29,704 nucleotides of DNA from DATGZX01 sp035296965 (GCA_035296965.1 DATGZX010000401.1:1-29704), one strand, 5' to 3'; shown: positions 21,588 to 29,704, counted from the stretch's first letter. Notes: generated by a model from the sequence alone, not told the origin. Program-made: numbers and translations.

Positions 21588-22973
21588 TCATCGCAATGGC
21601 AAATCCCTGAACTCGAACGGGACGTGATAGACGAGCGGGGTTCGTTTGATGTAGAGCAACCTTGCCGGCGGGCCAAGCGGTGCGCCATTAGGTTGGCCAG
21701 GGTCCACGTACTTGCGTTCCCATTCCGTCCTGGTGGGATTCATGGATCCTGTGCCCCCCGATGGCCGATAGCTGTTTCCTTTGGCGTCTTGTAACTCGAA
21801 TTCACCATCCTCTTCGTCTTCTTGGGCGGAATTGTCGGCACCTGGCTTCGCCCTCTTTGTCGTAAGGAACAACTCGTACTGGTCCTTCTCGTGCGGGTTC
21901 TTGAAAAGGAGGTCGACTTGTATCGAGAGGTCTTGCAATTCGATCGTTTTTCCCTGGGCCTGCTGGATTTCCTCCGTAACGACAAGCGCCTTTTTCCCTT
22001 TCTCCACGCGAACAGCAATTGTTCCACGAATGACCTTCAAAGACTTGGCGTCTTTTGCAGGGGTCAGCAAGTCGATTTCAAACGAATAAGCGGCCTTATC
22101 ATAGCCGTGGCGTCTCATCCAACTCCTTGACCAATTTCTGTCACGCACATAGGCACTTCCTTTTCCCGGCTGTGGCAACAGGGAGCGCCCCTGATCGTCG
22201 ACCGCCTCGGTGACAACCGGCTCACTCATGTCGAGAATCATCAAGCGAGGCTCCGCGCTCAGGCCGATTTCAAGATGAAAATATTCTGAGGCATCCACCT
22301 GTGGCTTCCTCAGCGCGTCCTGGGCCCCCGGTTTACTTGGAAGCTTCCCGAACTCAATGCGCTGCCACGTCGTTCGCGCACGCTCGTAGTCAAAGACATC
22401 GGCCGTCACTCGGAAGGCGCGATGATGTATTACAAAAGGTGTTAGGGCATCTGCACAATCCACCAGAAAGCTGTTTTTCTCAGGGTTGAAATTAAACTGA
22501 TACTTCAGCCTAAGCTTGCCCTCGTGACAGACCTTGTCGATTGCCTCCCAGAAAGTTTCGTTGTCGACCTGCATGCTGCAAATCTTTTGCGCCCACGGGG
22601 CCTTTGCGTCGAATTCGAGTTTGTAGCCGGTTTGCCGGGCCACCTCCTCGAGCGCTTTCCGCAGCGGCTGGTTGATGAGCTTCAAAGTGACACGCTTGGG
22701 AGCAACCAATGCCGCTGCCTCGAATTCCGGGATCCACTTTTCGATCCGGCGGCGCACGTCGATATCGCGATGGTCCTTGGCTTTGCGCAAGGCAGGGAGA
22801 GCCTCCGGTCCAAGAGCCTCGATCGCTTTGGCTGCTTGCTCGCGGACCTGAAATTTGCGGTCGCTGAGCTGTTCAATCAACTGCTCGATGGATTTTTCCT
22901 TGTCGCCGTCGGCGACAAGCAAGAGCGGCGCGCTGAGCAGAATCAGTAGACCGGCAAGCAGATGTCGGCACAT
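21588..22973 (-). CDS. Exported HEAT-repeat protein with STN-like domain
   Basis: The product is 461 residues. MCRHLLAGLLILLSAPLLLV is a signal peptide. Residues ~28-85 hold HEAT-like helices (LIEQLSDRKFQVREQAAKAI, GPEALPALRKAKDHRDIDVR). Residues ~92-150 (VTLKLINQPLRKALEEVARQ, then TGYKLEFDAKAPW) match the STN/secretin short domain, which recognises partners in secretins and TonB receptors. The rest is beta-rich with acidic QEDEEDGEFEL and ends in FEFRDLPLR. This HEAT plus STN-like arrangement is a recurrent planctomycete secreted-protein type of unknown role. The start is at ATG 22973, directly before the signal; the region upstream holds the 33-bp palindrome. Confidence 0.8.
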   Translation of the reverse strand: MCRHLLAGLLILLSAPLLLVADGDKEKSIEQLIEQLSDRKFQVREQAAKAIEALGPEALPALRKAKDHRDIDVRRRIEKWIPEFEAAALVAPKRVTLKLINQPLRKALEEVARQTGYKLEFDAKAPWAQKICSMQVDNETFWEAIDKVCHEGKLRLKYQFNFNPEKNSFLVDCADALTPFVIHHRAFRVTADVFDYERARTTWQRIEFGKLPSKPGAQDALRKPQVDASEYFHLEIGLSAEPRLMILDMSEPVVTEAVDDQGRSLLPQPGKGSAYVRDRNWSRSWMRRHGYDKAAYSFEIDLLTPAKDAKSLKVIRGTIAVRVEKGKKALVVTEEIQQAQGKTIELQDLSIQVDLLFKNPHEKDQYELFLTTKRAKPGADNSAQEDEEDGEFELQDAKGNSYRPSGGTGSMNPTRTEWERKYVDPGQPNGAPLGPPARLLYIKRTPLVYHVPFEFRDLPLR

Positions 22974-23700
22974 GGCGATGTCCCCGGGAAGTGCGATGGC
23001 CTATATCTGAATATTGGAGCAGGCTAAGGTGCCGCAGTCAAACGGGAGATGCGTCAAGCTAACTACCCTCTCTATAGTCCTGTAATTTCGTTTAACCGCG
23101 ACCCAGCGGGGAGCGCGCGAACCGTGAAGCGACGAGACGCCTTTTGTTCGCGCGCTCCCCGCTGGGTCGCGGTTAAACAAATCGAGCGAGTGAGGCGCGG
23201 TTATCGGGTTCGATCTGCGGGGGCAGATTTCGCCAAGACAAGTATGCAGCTGCCTGGCTGCCTTGCAAGGGCTAAAACGACACCCGCGCGGACACGTCCC
23301 AGACAGCACGTCTTGGATAGACTAGCGCTCTCATGAGGATCGATGAGATCCCCACCTGAGCATTTGTGCTGATTTTTCCAGGGAATCGGCGTCGTCCGGA
23401 GAAGCGCCCCGTCCGAAAAGGAAGAATAAAAGAATCCCGATTATCTTGTGAAATGCCGGTTTTGGAGCCTCCAAACGCATTTTCCGCCCAGGGGGCTTTT
23501 TAGTCCCAAAATGTTCACCACGCAAAAAGACCGTGTTTTTGACACTTTTTGCGGCCTCGACATGGCATTTCGGGAGGGGCGGCATTCTCAATATGCTTGG
23601 GCGGTTCAAAAACGGCGTGTTTTCCGCGGTTTTCCGCGCGAGCATTGTTTCGCGTCCTACCGGTTTTTTCTGTTTAATATTCTCAAAATGGAAAACCGCT
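22974..23700. other. Long non-coding stretch with palindrome and T/A-homopolymer-rich part
   Basis: About 730 bases without a gene I can support. 23090-23178 holds a perfect inverted repeat (separate entry). 23331-23700 has many short runs of T or A (TTTTCCGC, AAAAACGG, GGTTTTTT) in an otherwise GC-rich background, unlike the neighbouring genes. A small hairpin TTTGGA/TCCAAA lies near 23463-23477. A 221-codon minus-strand frame crosses it (23331-23996) but is mostly antisense-type sequence and low-complexity, so I do not call it. It may be a dispersed repeat or a structured RNA. Confidence 0.5.
23090..23178. repeat. Perfect 33-bp inverted repeat, 23-nt loop
   Basis: Bases 23090-23122 and 23146-23178 are exact inverted copies of 33 bases (outer part GTTTAACCGCGACCCAGCGG). 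The arms would form an extremely stable cruciform or RNA hairpin. The GACCCAGCGGGGAGCGCG style is one I associate with planctomycete intergenic repeats. It lies between two minus-strand genes and may also end transcription from the downstream operon (23701-26281). Confidence 0.95.
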
Positions 23701-24885
23701 TCAGAGCCCGGCCCAGCGGTTTCGCCTGGCCCAGTAGCGACGAACGAAGAATGGCCGGACGTAGTTGGCGGGGTGAGCGGAAACGGCGCGGGTCCAATCG
23801 GCGAGAAGGGCATCGCCTTGGGCAAAGGCGGCGTGCGCCGAGGGCGGGGCGGCAACCCAGCGTTTTTCCGTTTGATCGCGCTGCTCCTGAAAGAGCGGCA
23901 TGAAAGCCATGGGGTTTGCCAGGACCCGCCGGCTGAAGCGTTCGTGCCGCCACCAGAGGCTCGCAACATCGGCGCGATCGTTTGGCGTCGGGCCAAGCGC
24001 TGCCGGTTCCGCGACGCGTACGGGTTTGAAGAGACCGGTGCATGGGCTGGCGGTGGCCGTCACCCAGTGCAGGTGGTTGCCTGGCCGCAGGACCGCGACC
24101 CAGGAGGCGGTCGTCTGAGAAGCCGCGAACATACCGCCTGCATGCACGCAGGGGGCGTTGAGGCCGCCGTTGATCCAGGAGTAGCGCGGCCATTGGTTGT
24201 CAGAGCCATGGTCGCGGAGCAGGTGGAAGAGGTCGATGGGGGTTTGCACGCCCTCCGCCAGCGACTGCGTCCGCGGTCGTCGCAGCCGGCAGCCGGAAAC
24301 GCCCGTTTTGATGCGATCGGAATACTGTTCCGCGAAGCCGGGGATGGTCAAGCCGTTGGAGATGCTGCGTGCTCCCGCCACGGGTTCCATGGCCCAATGC
24401 TTGCCGGCTGTCTCAAAGACAAATGCTCCGCCAGGGTCGGCAATGAGAAAGCTGTTGTGATAGGTAAAATGCTTGTTCTCGTGGCCGCAGCCGCCGCCCT
24501 GGCCATGCTGCTCGAGGAGGTTGGCGATGACGTCGCATGCTTCGCGAGCGGTGGCGGCCCGCTCCAGGGCGAGGCGAACGAGGTCCATGCCGGTAAGGCC
24601 GGTTTTGGCGTAGGGTTCGTTGGTGAAGACAGCCTCGTTGCCGATGACGACGCCATGCTCGTTGGCGCCCATCTCGGCGCCCCACATCCAGAATGGCCGG
24701 CTGAGCAAGACGGCGTGCGTGCGGGCCGCTTGTGGGATTTCAATCCAAGTACAACGTAGCCGGGCAGCCGGCGCATGCTCACGCCGCGGCTGCCAATCCA
24801 GCAATTGCGCCTCGTTCGGGTCGCGGTCGGAATTCTTGGCGAAGAGCACCTGCTCCGGCTGCACGACGGCGATGGTGTCACACAT
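23701..24885 (-). CDS. Peptidase C69/U34 family (secernin-like) dipeptidase
   Basis: From ATG 24885 (AGGA 7 nt upstream) the product is about 394 residues beginning MCDTIAVV, which leaves Cys2 at the N-terminus as the expected self-exposed nucleophile of C69/secernin peptidases. FAKNSDRDPNEAQ follows, then WGAEMGANEHGVVIGNEAVF, the conserved core of the family, and HNSFLIADPGGAFVFETAGK. These are N-terminal-nucleophile hydrolases that cleave small peptides or amides. The start overlaps the last 8 nt of the flavoprotein gene upstream, so the two are coupled. The longer frame to 24918 would hide the Cys and is rejected. Confidence 0.9.
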   Translation of the reverse strand: MCDTIAVVQPEQVLFAKNSDRDPNEAQLLDWQPRREHAPAARLRCTWIEIPQAARTHAVLLSRPFWMWGAEMGANEHGVVIGNEAVFTNEPYAKTGLTGMDLVRLALERAATAREACDVIANLLEQHGQGGGCGHENKHFTYHNSFLIADPGGAFVFETAGKHWAMEPVAGARSISNGLTIPGFAEQYSDRIKTGVSGCRLRRPRTQSLAEGVQTPIDLFHLLRDHGSDNQWPRYSWINGGLNAPCVHAGGMFAASQTTASWVAVLRPGNHLHWVTATASPCTGLFKPVRVAEPAALGPTPNDRADVASLWWRHERFSRRVLANPMAFMPLFQEQRDQTEKRWVAAPPSAHAAFAQGDALLADWTRAVSAHPANYVRPFFVRRYWARRNRWAGL

Positions 24886-26281
24886 TTGGGCGTCCTGCCG
24901 AGGTCTTGATGCGGACACGCACTTCGTCAGCTGCCCGGTGGCCGGATTGGATTGCCCCTTCGATGTAGCCCATCCAATCCGTGGCGGTCTCCGTGCCGGA
25001 CCAGTGAATGCGTCCGCACGGCTCGCGCAGGGCGGGCCCCCAGCTCGTCATGGTGCCAGGCGCCATGACGCCGACGTAGCAGCCCCGGCTCCAGGGATCT
25101 TCAAGCCAGTTCTTTTCGACGAAGGCGACGGGGCGTGCGGCTTGCGGACCAAAGAAGCGGACAAACTCCGCCAGCACCGCTTGCTGCCGCTCCTCCGGCG
25201 AACGCTCCGACCAGACGCGGGCGACCGCGCCGTCACTGAAGGTCACGAGGGCCGGCTGGGCACCATCCGCAGAGGTATCGTCGAAGGTCGTGACGGCGGG
25301 GCCTGTATCGCTGAAGGCCTCGCCGGAAAGGCCTGCCTCACGCCAGAATGCCCGCTCGTAGACCGCGAGGTATTTGATTACGGAGCCCATCGGCATCCGC
25401 GCCATCAGATGGTCCCGCCTGGCCGGCAGGCTGGGCTGATAATCGATCCGGCCGGCCAGTAATGGCGGCGTGGCGACGATGACGAATTGACCTTGAAACG
25501 GCCCTGCCGTCGTGCACACCGTAACGCCAGAGGCATTCTGTTCGATCGCCTGCACGGGGGCGCTAAGTACGACGCGCTCGGCCAACCCCGCCGCCATGCG
25601 CTCGCAGATCTGCTGCGCGCCGCCGACAAAGCGATTTTGCTGAGCCCCGTCCGGGATCGAGATTAGCCGATCCAGCCCATGTCCCCAACGCAAATAGGAC
25701 AGGAAGTAAAGGAACGACAGATCGCGCGGTTCCGAAGTAAATACGGCCCGGGTGACGATGTCCAGAAAGAGGCGTGCGCCTTTGCTGTGCAGGTGCCGTC
25801 GTTTCCAGGTCTCCAGCGTCATGCTGTCCCACAGGTCAGCCTTGCGCGCTTCCCAGGGCCGGTCGGGCGGAATCTGCGCGGACATGGCGGCGGTCCGGCT
25901 TCGCAGCAGCAGCAACTCTACCATCGCCAAAGGCGACAACAGGGGGACTTCGCCGGAGAAATGGCGGAGCTTCCCTCCCCAGGAGAGGATCTTGCGGCCG
26001 GCATGATACTGCGGAAACATCTGGACGCCAAGTTCGCTGGCCAGACTTGCCAGCCGGTCTTGCGTCGGCCCCTGCCATTGCCCTCCCAGATCGAGGACTT
26101 CCCGGCCCACCTGCTGACTGAGCGTCCGGCCGCCAACGCGGTCGCGGGCCTCTACCACGACGACGGAGAATTCCTGCTGGTGCAACTGCCGCGCGGCACA
26201 CAGCCCGGCGACCCCCGCGCCCACGATGACAACATCTGCCGTGCGCGAATTGGTGGTTGCAACAGCTTGATCCTGGCTCAT
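24878..26281 (-). CDS. Monoamine-oxidase-like FAD amine oxidase
   Basis: From ATG 26281 the product is about 467 residues. Residues 17-26 (VVIVGAGVAG) form the dinucleotide-binding fold, followed by EARDRVGGRT and LDLGGQWQGPTQD, typical of the monoamine oxidase/polyamine oxidase family. Near the C-terminus WSRGCYVGVMAPG carries Cys401, at the position of the covalent FAD cysteine of mammalian MAO (Cys397 in MAO-B), and GTETATDWMGYIEGAIQSG closes the FAD site. The enzyme would oxidise an amine to an aldehyde with release of ammonia and hydrogen peroxide; substrate unknown. It is co-expressed with the secernin-like gene, with an 8-nt overlap. Starts upstream to 26371 look unlikely (no ribosome-binding site, non-family sequence). 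Confidence 0.9.
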   Translation of the reverse strand: MSQDQAVATTNSRTADVVIVGAGVAGLCAARQLHQQEFSVVVVEARDRVGGRTLSQQVGREVLDLGGQWQGPTQDRLASLASELGVQMFPQYHAGRKILSWGGKLRHFSGEVPLLSPLAMVELLLLRSRTAAMSAQIPPDRPWEARKADLWDSMTLETWKRRHLHSKGARLFLDIVTRAVFTSEPRDLSFLYFLSYLRWGHGLDRLISIPDGAQQNRFVGGAQQICERMAAGLAERVVLSAPVQAIEQNASGVTVCTTAGPFQGQFVIVATPPLLAGRIDYQPSLPARRDHLMARMPMGSVIKYLAVYERAFWREAGLSGEAFSDTGPAVTTFDDTSADGAQPALVTFSDGAVARVWSERSPEERQQAVLAEFVRFFGPQAARPVAFVEKNWLEDPWSRGCYVGVMAPGTMTSWGPALREPCGRIHWSGTETATDWMGYIEGAIQSGHRAADEVRVRIKTSAGRPNV

Positions 26282-26333
26282 ATTATTGCCCGTTCCACGG
26301 ATGCCTCGCTTTTTCCCAAGTGTCTCTCCACGG

Positions 26334-26339
26334 TATACT
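26334..26339 (+). promoter_or_regulatory. Possible -10 box (TATACT) of the Uma2 gene
   Basis: TATACT lies 43 nt upstream of the ATG at 26382, in the gap between the divergent flavoprotein and Uma2 genes. The -35 candidate (TTTTCC) is weak. Confidence 0.4.
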
Positions 26340-26381
26340 GAACATGTATGGTTTGCGACACGATCTACCAAGGAGCAGCAT

Positions 26382-27020
26382 ATGCCAACCGTTCATGCGC
26401 CCGCCGCACAGCATCTCGTGCTGGACGGCGTTGATTGGTCGTCCTATGGACGCTGGCTGCGCCTTCTGAACGACAGGCCGAGCCTTCGTCTAACCTATGA
26501 TCGGGGCACCCTCGAGATCATGAACCTCACCTATGAACATGAAAGCTGGGGGCATTTCCTCGGGCGGATCGTGATCGCGCTGACAGAGGAGCTGGGCTTG
26601 CCCATCGCGGGGGGCGGCTCGACTACCTTCCGCAAGCGCAAGCGCCGGCGCGGCCTCGAGTCCGACGAGTGCTATTGGATTGCGAACGAAGCGCGCGTGC
26701 GCGGCAAGAAGCGCCTCGATCTGCGTACCGATCCGCCGCCCGACCTCGCGATCGAGATCGACATTACCCACAGCTCCCTCAATCGCATGAGCATCTATGC
26801 AGACTTGGGTATCCCGGAGATTTGGCATCTCGACGCACAGGGCATCACGTTCCACGCACTTGGGAGCGACGGACAGTACACCAAGAGCGAACGCAGCCTC
26901 GCCTTCCCCTCGCTCGCGCCGGCTGACCTAGCACGCTTTGTGGCGCTGCGCGGCCAGATCGACGAGAATGCCGTCATCCGCCAGTTCCGGTCGTGGGTGC
27001 GCGAGCGCCAAAACCAGTAG
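26382..27020 (+). CDS. Uma2 family endonuclease
   Basis: The product is 212 residues from ATG 26382, with AAGGAG 8 nt upstream. RPSLRLTYDRGTLEIMNLTY, ESDECYWIANEARVRGKKRL, then PPDLAIEIDITHSSLNRMSI and YADLGIPEIWHLD are standard Uma2 (DUF820) elements with a PD-(D/E)xK-type core (Asp in PDLAIEID followed by Glu-x-Asp). Uma2 proteins are abundant in cyanobacteria and planctomycetes; their substrate is not established. It lies divergent from the flavoprotein gene and convergent with the gene at 27035, with a 14-nt gap and no obvious terminator. Confidence 0.9.
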   Translation: MPTVHAPAAQHLVLDGVDWSSYGRWLRLLNDRPSLRLTYDRGTLEIMNLTYEHESWGHFLGRIVIALTEELGLPIAGGGSTTFRKRKRRRGLESDECYWIANEARVRGKKRLDLRTDPPPDLAIEIDITHSSLNRMSIYADLGIPEIWHLDAQGITFHALGSDGQYTKSERSLAFPSLAPADLARFVALRGQIDENAVIRQFRSWVRERQNQ

Positions 27021-27034
27021 CTGGCTCCGATGCT

Positions 27035-28051
27035 CTACCGCCCTTTTCTCAGCCGCTGAGAAGCAACCTTCACCTGATAATTCGTGCTGCCGGGCGGACG
27101 GACGACTGTGAAAACGGTTTCCTCGACGTCGTCCTCGTTCTTGCCGCCAAGATGCGCCATTTCTTTGGCCAGCAACTCGCTCTCCAATGCTAAAGGAAAG
27201 TATGCCTCGATAGCGGCCGGGACGTCAGCAAGTCCCATGGCGAGCGACAGCGATCGGACAGATTCAGGTGTGTCATCGACCCAGCGGATCTGCGTGAAGC
27301 CGGAAACGTCTTCAATCTTGCCCGGAACAGGCTGCTGTTTCAGGTCGCGGTAGACCATGAATTGTCCATCCGGCTGCTGAATCGCCAGGAACGCGTTCAG
27401 GTCGCGAAGTTGCCGGAGGTAATCGTGCCCGTTGAGCGTGTTGAAGAGAACAACCCAGCGAGCGCGACGTTTTACCTTGATGCTGTTGGGCGGGCCCCTT
27501 CGCGACACTCTGTCATTTCCGGGGCCGCCCGGCCCCGTCCGCAATGCCGCGCCGGCCTTCTTGCCGAGGTCGTCGAGACGCCGCGGCAGGTCGTTCGCCG
27601 CCCCTTCGACCGCACGGTTCACCTTGTCAGGATCGATGGGAGCAAGCGGGACGACAGGCTGCTGGGGGACCTGGAGTGGTTCCGCATTAGGAAGATTTGC
27701 AGGCTCGTGCGGAACCTGGTCCCGATCGGGTACCGCTTCCTTCCCCGGGCCAGGTGCGCCTTCTGCGGGTCCACCGCCAGCTCCTGCCTGGTTTTCGATG
27801 CCCGGCAACCCAACGACGTCAACGCTGAGTGGCGCGTCGTCGCGGTGCAAGCCGAGCGCTACCAGGAGTAATCCGCCGAAAAACAGTATGAGCAAGCCAA
27901 CGGCGTGAAGAAACGCCGACGAAGAAAGCGAAAGCGTAAACTCATGATGTGGCGAATAGCGCCGCCAGAAGCGTTCCTCGGGCAAGCGATGCTGATGTCT
28001 GAACGCAGGAGCAACGGGAGTTTCGCTGATCGGTCCTGTGGAAGTGGTCAT
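27035..28051 (-). CDS. Single-TM planctomycete protein of unknown function
   Basis: The product is 338 residues. A cytoplasmic N-terminus (~1-40, MTTSTGPISETPVAPAFRHQ) precedes one strong membrane segment (SAFLHAVGLLILFFGGLLLV, ~45-68). A Pro/Gly/Glu-rich linker follows (~80-140; GAGGGPAEGAPGPGKE), like the spacer of TonB-type envelope proteins. The C-terminal domain (~195-330) begins ARWVVLFNTLNGHDYLRQLR and carries QIRWVDDTPESVRSLSLAMG. This C-terminal type is recurrent in Planctomycetes, of unknown function. It probably sits in the inner membrane with its C-terminus in the periplasm. Confidence 0.8.
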   Translation of the reverse strand: MTTSTGPISETPVAPAFRHQHRLPEERFWRRYSPHHEFTLSLSSSAFLHAVGLLILFFGGLLLVALGLHRDDAPLSVDVVGLPGIENQAGAGGGPAEGAPGPGKEAVPDRDQVPHEPANLPNAEPLQVPQQPVVPLAPIDPDKVNRAVEGAANDLPRRLDDLGKKAGAALRTGPGGPGNDRVSRRGPPNSIKVKRRARWVVLFNTLNGHDYLRQLRDLNAFLAIQQPDGQFMVYRDLKQQPVPGKIEDVSGFTQIRWVDDTPESVRSLSLAMGLADVPAAIEAYFPLALESELLAKEMAHLGGKNEDDVEETVFTVVRPPGSTNYQVKVASQRLRKGR

Positions 28052-28460
28052 GGCTGCACCGGTGGTTGGCGGTTAAGGTTGCCTGGTGACGAGGTGAAAA
28101 TGCCCCCATCCACAGATTACCGCCAGTCAGGGCGGACCACAAGAATCGAATTCCGGCGGATGTAGCTCAAGCTGGTAGCTTGAGCTACGAGAAAAGGTGA
28201 TACCGGATTGGCAATGCGTGATCTTACCATTCCGATTTCTGCGAATGGTTCGCTCGTGCCCGAGATCCGTTTGGGAACGCCAACCGCGAAACTCCGTTTC
28301 GTTTCTTATCAGACACAACACGCCTCGGACGGTGACCATCTGTCCGGGCGCTCATGACCACAACTATGTGCATCGCGCACACACGTGCCCGGAAGCAGAG
28401 TTTCCAGCGGGACGTTCCCAAACGTGTCTTCGGAGCGAATATAAAGAGGGCCATGCACGA
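28052..28460. other. Intergenic region with palindromic repeats
   Basis: About 400 bases without a supported gene. It contains the 12-bp hairpin at 28162-28188 and a separate pair of 12-base inverted sequences (CGTTTGGGAACG at 28268-28279, its complement at 28413-28424). A 76-codon frame (28224-28454, minus) is composed of this repeat-like sequence and is not called. Confidence 0.6.
28162..28188. repeat. 12-bp perfect hairpin with 3-nt loop
   Basis: GTAGCTCAAGCT at 28162-28173 pairs exactly with 28177-28188 around a GGT loop. It resembles the short GTAGCTCAAGC palindromes dispersed in planctomycete genomes. No U-tract follows on either strand. Confidence 0.85.
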
Positions 28461-29704
28461 TTAGATGAGCGTCGATTGCCCTGGGGTTCCGGTCAACGTG
28501 TCTTTGCCGCTGCCCACCATTCTCCAGAAGAGCCAGTCGTTCGCGGAACCCAGGGCAATCGTGTCGCCACTGCCGCCGTGGTGTTTTACAGTGGAAGAGT
28601 TGAGCTGGTAGCCGTCTGTGATGCCCGAGGACAACCCAGCAACCCGCTGCGCAAATGTGCCACCGTTAGTGGACCAGTAGTCTTCAATCGCCTGCAAAGC
28701 GGCCTGGTTGTTGTCGTAGGTCGTGCTGCCGGCAATGACGATGTCTTGGCCGGAGCCACTATCGAGCGTGGCCAGGCCCCCTGTGCCGCCTATCATCAGG
28801 TTCATGCCGGCCGTCTCCATGAGCAGGACGCCTGCGCGGTTGCCCACGAGCACGTCGTTGTTGCCGCTGCCGTAGACCTGCTGAATATTCGTGACGCTAC
28901 CCACACCGGTCGCCACGCCGGTGAGCAGGTTGACGTACACGCCGGTGAGGTGCGCGGAGTAATCAAGCCTGTTGGTGCCTGTTCCGCCGATGATCGTACC
29001 ACTGACGCCACTTCCATTGCTGAACACGAAGAAATCGTTCGCCATTCCGCCGGTAAGGTTTGCGAAAGCCGCGAATGTGAACAAGCCGTTGATGTTGCCG
29101 GCATTATTTCCGGTGATATTCCACGTGTCGGCCGTGTTGGCACCCCTCAGCGTATTGCTCCCACTCCCGCCGATGACGCCGACCAGGTTGGTCGCCGCGC
29201 CGCCGACGCCTGTGGCCCTATTCGTCTGGAGATTGACACTGACGTTGGTGGTGTAGTTCTGATAGTTCAGAGTCCCTCCTCCCGCCCCGCCATTGATATT
29301 GCCGGACACGCTCACGCCGGCACCGAAGACAAAGCTAGTCGGCTGACCGCCGCCGGTGAGGTTCTGGATCCTGATGAAGCTGGGGATGACGGTGGTGTTC
29401 AAATTGCCCGCATTGCTGGCGGTGATATTGAAGGTGTCGGCCAGGTTGGGGCCGACGATGGTGTTCCTGCCGCTGCCCCCATCCAGTGTGCCCGTCAACG
29501 AGCCATTGCTGCCCACCGTGAACGTATCCGCACCCGTGCCGCCGGTCAGATTCCCGAAGCCCGAGAAGTTGAAGGAGTTGACCGTGCCACTGTTGGCGCC
29601 GCTGATGGCCCAGGCGTTGGTCGTGTTGGCGCCTATCAAAGTGTCCGAAGCCGTGGAAGTCTGGCCGAGCGCGGTCTCGATGTTGGAGAAGGAGCCTCCG
29701 ATAG
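28461..29704 (-). CDS. C-terminal part of a giant repeat-rich surface protein (5' end beyond window)
   Basis: The frame is open from the right edge to TAA at 28461-28463, giving about 414 codons. Modules of about 100 residues recur, each with a D-T-x-N-I-T-x-x-N-A-G-N-x-N element (ADTFNITASNAGNLN, ADTWNITGNNAGNIN, and a TNAWAISGANSGTVN copy) followed by an NLTGG stretch and a GSG-x-x-x-L-x-G calcium-binding-like loop. This is the makeup of planctomycete adhesin-like or hemolysin-type Gly-rich surface proteins. The C-terminus (YDNNQAALQAIEDYW, then AGLSSGI, then GKDTLTG) lacks an obvious sorting signal. A TTG at 29639 is not the start: the frame continues beyond it with like sequence. Confidence 0.85.
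   Translation of the reverse strand, partial: IGGSFSNIETALGQTSTASDTLIGANTTNAWAISGANSGTVNSFNFSGFGNLTGGTGADTFTVGSNGSLTGTLDGGSGRNTIVGPNLADTFNITASNAGNLNTTVIPSFIRIQNLTGGGQPTSFVFGAGVSVSGNINGGAGGGTLNYQNYTTNVSVNLQTNRATGVGGAATNLVGVIGGSGSNTLRGANTADTWNITGNNAGNINGLFTFAAFANLTGGMANDFFVFSNGSGVSGTIIGGTGTNRLDYSAHLTGVYVNLLTGVATGVGSVTNIQQVYGSGNNDVLVGNRAGVLLMETAGMNLMIGGTGGLATLDSGSGQDIVIAGSTTYDNNQAALQAIEDYWSTNGGTFAQRVAGLSSGITDGYQLNSSTVKHHGGSGDTIALGSANDWLFWRMVGSGKDTLTGTPGQSTLI

Noticed and set aside
23331..23996. 221-codon minus-strand frame before the C69 gene end
   Set aside because: Its second half lies inside the C69 gene in another frame, and the rest translates a homopolymer-rich stretch.
24886..24918. Longer N-terminus of the C69 peptidase
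   Set aside because: It would bury the N-terminal Cys that this family needs as its nucleophile, and the ribosome-binding site lies before ATG 24885.
28162..28188. GTAGCTCAAGC taken as the D-arm of a tRNA
   Set aside because: No acceptor, anticodon or T arm can be found around it, and the sequence is a perfect 12-bp palindrome.

Overview
The window looks like chromosomal DNA of a planctomycete, most probably of the Gemmata/Gemmataceae type. The evidence is a DUF1559 prepilin-like protein with a class III pilin N-terminus, a small transthyretin-like lipoprotein beside it, many exported proteins of lineage-restricted type, an SUMF1 (formylglycine-generating enzyme) domain fused to a PD40 propeller, a Uma2 nuclease, a giant repeat-rich surface protein, high GC, and numerous dispersed palindromic repeats. 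No rRNA, tRNA, CRISPR array or intact transposase was seen.

Left part (1-9618): a run of minus-strand genes. These are a DUF1559 protein (cut by the window edge), a lipoprotein, an S9 prolyl-oligopeptidase-type peptidase, a MmcQ/YjbR protein, a small exported protein, a lipoprotein SUMF1-propeller fusion that keeps both catalytic-type cysteines, and a 619-residue exported protein of unknown function. A run of 11 perfect CTGWCCC heptamers separates the last two.

Middle (9619-21316): an accessory region with gene debris and repeats. It holds a 21-bp palindrome, a second palindrome abutting the C-terminal remnant of a GNAT acetyltransferase, an 82-bp dispersed repeat present twice, a frameshifted remnant of a REP-associated (RAYT) transposase, and candidate defence or selfish cassettes. 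The cassettes are: a zinc-ribbon protein overlapping a nucleotidyltransferase-like protein; a DUF433 antitoxin with a near-perfect promoter apparently giving a leaderless mRNA and a truncated toxin partner; a type IIG (Eco57I-like) restriction-modification enzyme broken by an in-frame amber codon; and a three-gene operon (TIGR04255 protein, ~93-aa protein, ~173-aa protein) joined by two TAATG overlaps, whose third gene carries a +1 frameshift in a G6 run. A multi-pass GT-C-like membrane protein and a small membrane protein sit between these.

Right part (21588-29704): mostly minus-strand ordinary genes. They are an exported HEAT/STN-like protein, a C69 (secernin-like) peptidase overlapping the end of a monoamine-oxidase-like flavoprotein gene, a divergent Uma2 gene, a single-TM planctomycete protein, and the C-terminus of a giant repeat-rich surface protein that runs off the right edge. 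A perfect 33-bp inverted repeat lies at 23090-23178.

The most interesting items are the TAATG-coupled TIGR04255 cassette, the zinc-ribbon/nucleotidyltransferase pair, the amber-interrupted type IIG enzyme, and the exported FGE-like fusion.
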